A DNA stretch of 44,802 nucleotides from Mnemiopsis leidyi (lineage: Eukaryota > Ctenophora > Tentaculata > Lobata > Bolinopsidae), in contig JH154868.1 of the NCBI GenBank assembly GCA_000226015.1, positions 31,075-75,876 of the forward strand. The letters run 5' to 3'. The notes beneath the pieces are model-generated. The model did no database searches and had not been told where the DNA came from. It saw nothing but the letters and a program-made list of their open reading frames with translations. Of this stretch, positions 36,901-39,900 are shown piece after piece; position 1 is the stretch's first letter; each line of letters begins with the position of its first letter. The position numbers and the translations under genes are program-made.

Positions 36901-39900
36901 CGATCACAGACCGTCAGACCGCCTATAACTGTTTACCAGAAACAGCTAAATATAGTGATACTCAATACACCGTACTTGAAATGGGTTTATACCCTCTATA
37001 TATCCGTGTATAGAAAATAAACTTCTTAAACAATAAGTCCTTCACAGCAGTTGTGATTGGTATGAGATCTAGGGTTAAGCTAGATAAATACATAAGTAGG
37101 TAATATCAGAGATCAGTACAGTAAAACCTCTATTAACCGTACCTATATTCACCGTGTCCCTCGGATTTACCGGGCCTTGTCCCTTTCCCCCGAGAAGCCC
37201 GGTAAATAACAGTTTTACTGTACTACAGTATTCTACACGATAACTGGTAAGGCATGCATATTGCATAGTTATCAGATTGTACTGTGTCACTGTAGTCGTA
37301 CACAATTATAGTACAAGTGTTAACACTGTTACTCGATATAAGAACACGTTGTATCCTACCTACTCTTAAAGTTGATAGAAAGCCTAGGGTTAGAATTTTC
37401 TCTGTATATTTATCTGAATATTTCCTATGAAACGGAGGGTTTCCTCTGTACATTCCTCTGTACATTGAGACATAGATCTTAACAGATAAATGCTCCAGGT
37501 AGCCAAGGTACTGGATCGTTGCCGTGAATTCTTCTGTAACGCGTGCGTTATCCACATATTTCGTATTAATGGGAGCATAAATTGAAGGAGTATTTATATT
37601 CTAGATCTTCACTTAAGATTCAATGTCTGAAGTCTGGACTTATGTCCAATTCTGGATAATAATATATCATGTATATATTATATTATGTATATTGTTAACA
37701 CAGGATTACGAATTCGTCTTAAATTTTGAACTACATTGCTACACTAAACATGCATGGTGTTATGTGGTGAAGTTAACTGTCAAGTACTTCAACATCTCAC
37801 ACGAGGATTATATATAGCTCTCTGAGCTGCATAGCACTACAATCCCTGGGGAATTTGCTCAACAGCAATATTTGTATCCTTGTCGTTCTTCCTTAATGTT
37901 ACCAACTGAATTTTGTTAAGTTTTTCTAAACTTATCGTGAGATTTCCGTTTAAATTTTGTGGAGTTTTGCTCTGACGCTATTTGTAGATGTTAATGAGAA
38001 GGATTGGCTTTGTGAAGAAACTCCAAATTCTACTTCTTATTTTAGCTTTACATAAACATGAAGCACATACTTCCCAAGTTATCTATCACGTGACGTAATA
38101 GATTTACAAATAAAAGTAACCAGGCCGTGACAATGAACTCCATACTCCATTTAGTCGATAATGACCAGCTTTCAACATTTTAATTTGCATTTTAAGCTGC
38201 TATCAGTTTCGAGGGGCTGTAAAAGCATGCACGAATTTGCAACGCCTGCGTTCAAATTTCAACATGCACGGATCTATTTGAAGATTTAAACTGTATATCT
38301 AAACAGTATTATGTACATGCAGCATTGCAGCATGTAATAACATCCGAAATAACCTAGTTTAAGTTGTTTGCATGGTTTAGGTCACACAATACGTATGCGT
38401 TGCTCGTGCTGTGCATGTTTGACTGTTGCTAAATGTGGTGCAGTGTGGCCCAATTCTGACGCTTAGGTAGAATTAGAATTGCTCCTTAATTTGATTGTCA
38501 TGGAATAAATGGAGAGGTAGATTTTAATAACCGGGCAATGGGACTGTTAAGTCCTAAATTAAATATCGGCGGCACGCGCGATTAACGTTGTCTTGATGAA
38601 AGTCAGACTTTTCTGCTCGGTTCTACATGTGCGCGCGCGCGCACTTTTGCTAAGTACAGTAGGATCGACTGTAAACCGGAAAATATTTATTCTTTCCGAT
38701 TTACGATTACCAAAATTTAATTTCAGAACTCGTATATCGATAACAGGATGCCGCCCCAGAATTACTGCCCTAGTAATCTCAGTATGGATAGCCGGCAGTA
38801 TTCCATGAGCCAAAATAGGTAGGTTTTATGACTTATCTCGGAACTATTACTTCCGAGCTAGTATCTCGCTTGCTTGATTACTTATTACCTAGTTATTTTC
38901 ATACCTTAATTACTCCACAATAGTTAATTGACATTAATTGAGATTCATCATTTAACGTTAGCATTTTCCAAGTCTGTTTCAACTCAGATGAACCTTTCAT
39001 TTATAATTAACATTACACTAACTTTTACTTTCAGTTCTATTGACGATCTAGCCAGCACGATACCTAGTGTAACCTACAGTATACCGCATTCTAGAGATGG
39101 TTATAAAGTTGTCAACCCCACTCATAACGACGGACGTAAGTTTAAAGGAAAGGCTTATTTCCGGCTTTTTTATTTAGAACCATATGATAGGAAGCCAGAA
39201 GCCTTGATGAGAAAATCTCTGGCTCGCTTTAAACCCTTGTGGTTGTTTCCACGTTGTTTGATGTCTCAGATTGAGATGGTATGAGAGACGTAACTGCTTT
39301 TTAAACAGCAGGTCGTGAAATACCGGTAGCCAAAGTTCCTCCTAAGGCTAAGGAGCATGATCCTAACGCGGTAAAACCTAAAGTATACGGAAATGTAACG
39401 GTAAGATAATATGGTTACATGACTGTTTGCAGTTTCCCACTTTAAGTAACTTGTTACTCAATCAGTAATTCCCGATAACCACGATACTTAGTCTGAATAT
39501 AACCTCCATATCTCGATGCAGGTCAAAGAGTGGCGGGAGCAGCAACTGAGAAAGAAAACACGTGGAGGTGGCGAATCTGACACTTCCCTTCTGTCTTCCT
39601 TTGGTAAGGACTCAGGTGAGACAGAGTACATATACATACATACAGATATGTATCTTCTTTGTACACCGATATGTATCTTCTTTGTACATAGATATGTATC
39701 TTCTTTGTACAGAGAAATGTATCTTCCTTGTACAAGGATATGTATCTTCTTTGTACAGAGAAATGTATCTCCTTTGCACATAGATGTGTTTATCCCTTGT
39801 ACAGAGAAATGTATCTTCTTTGTACAGAGATGAGTATATTCTTTGTACACAGATATGTATCTCCTCTGTACCTAGATAGTAGATATGTTACTCCTTTGTA

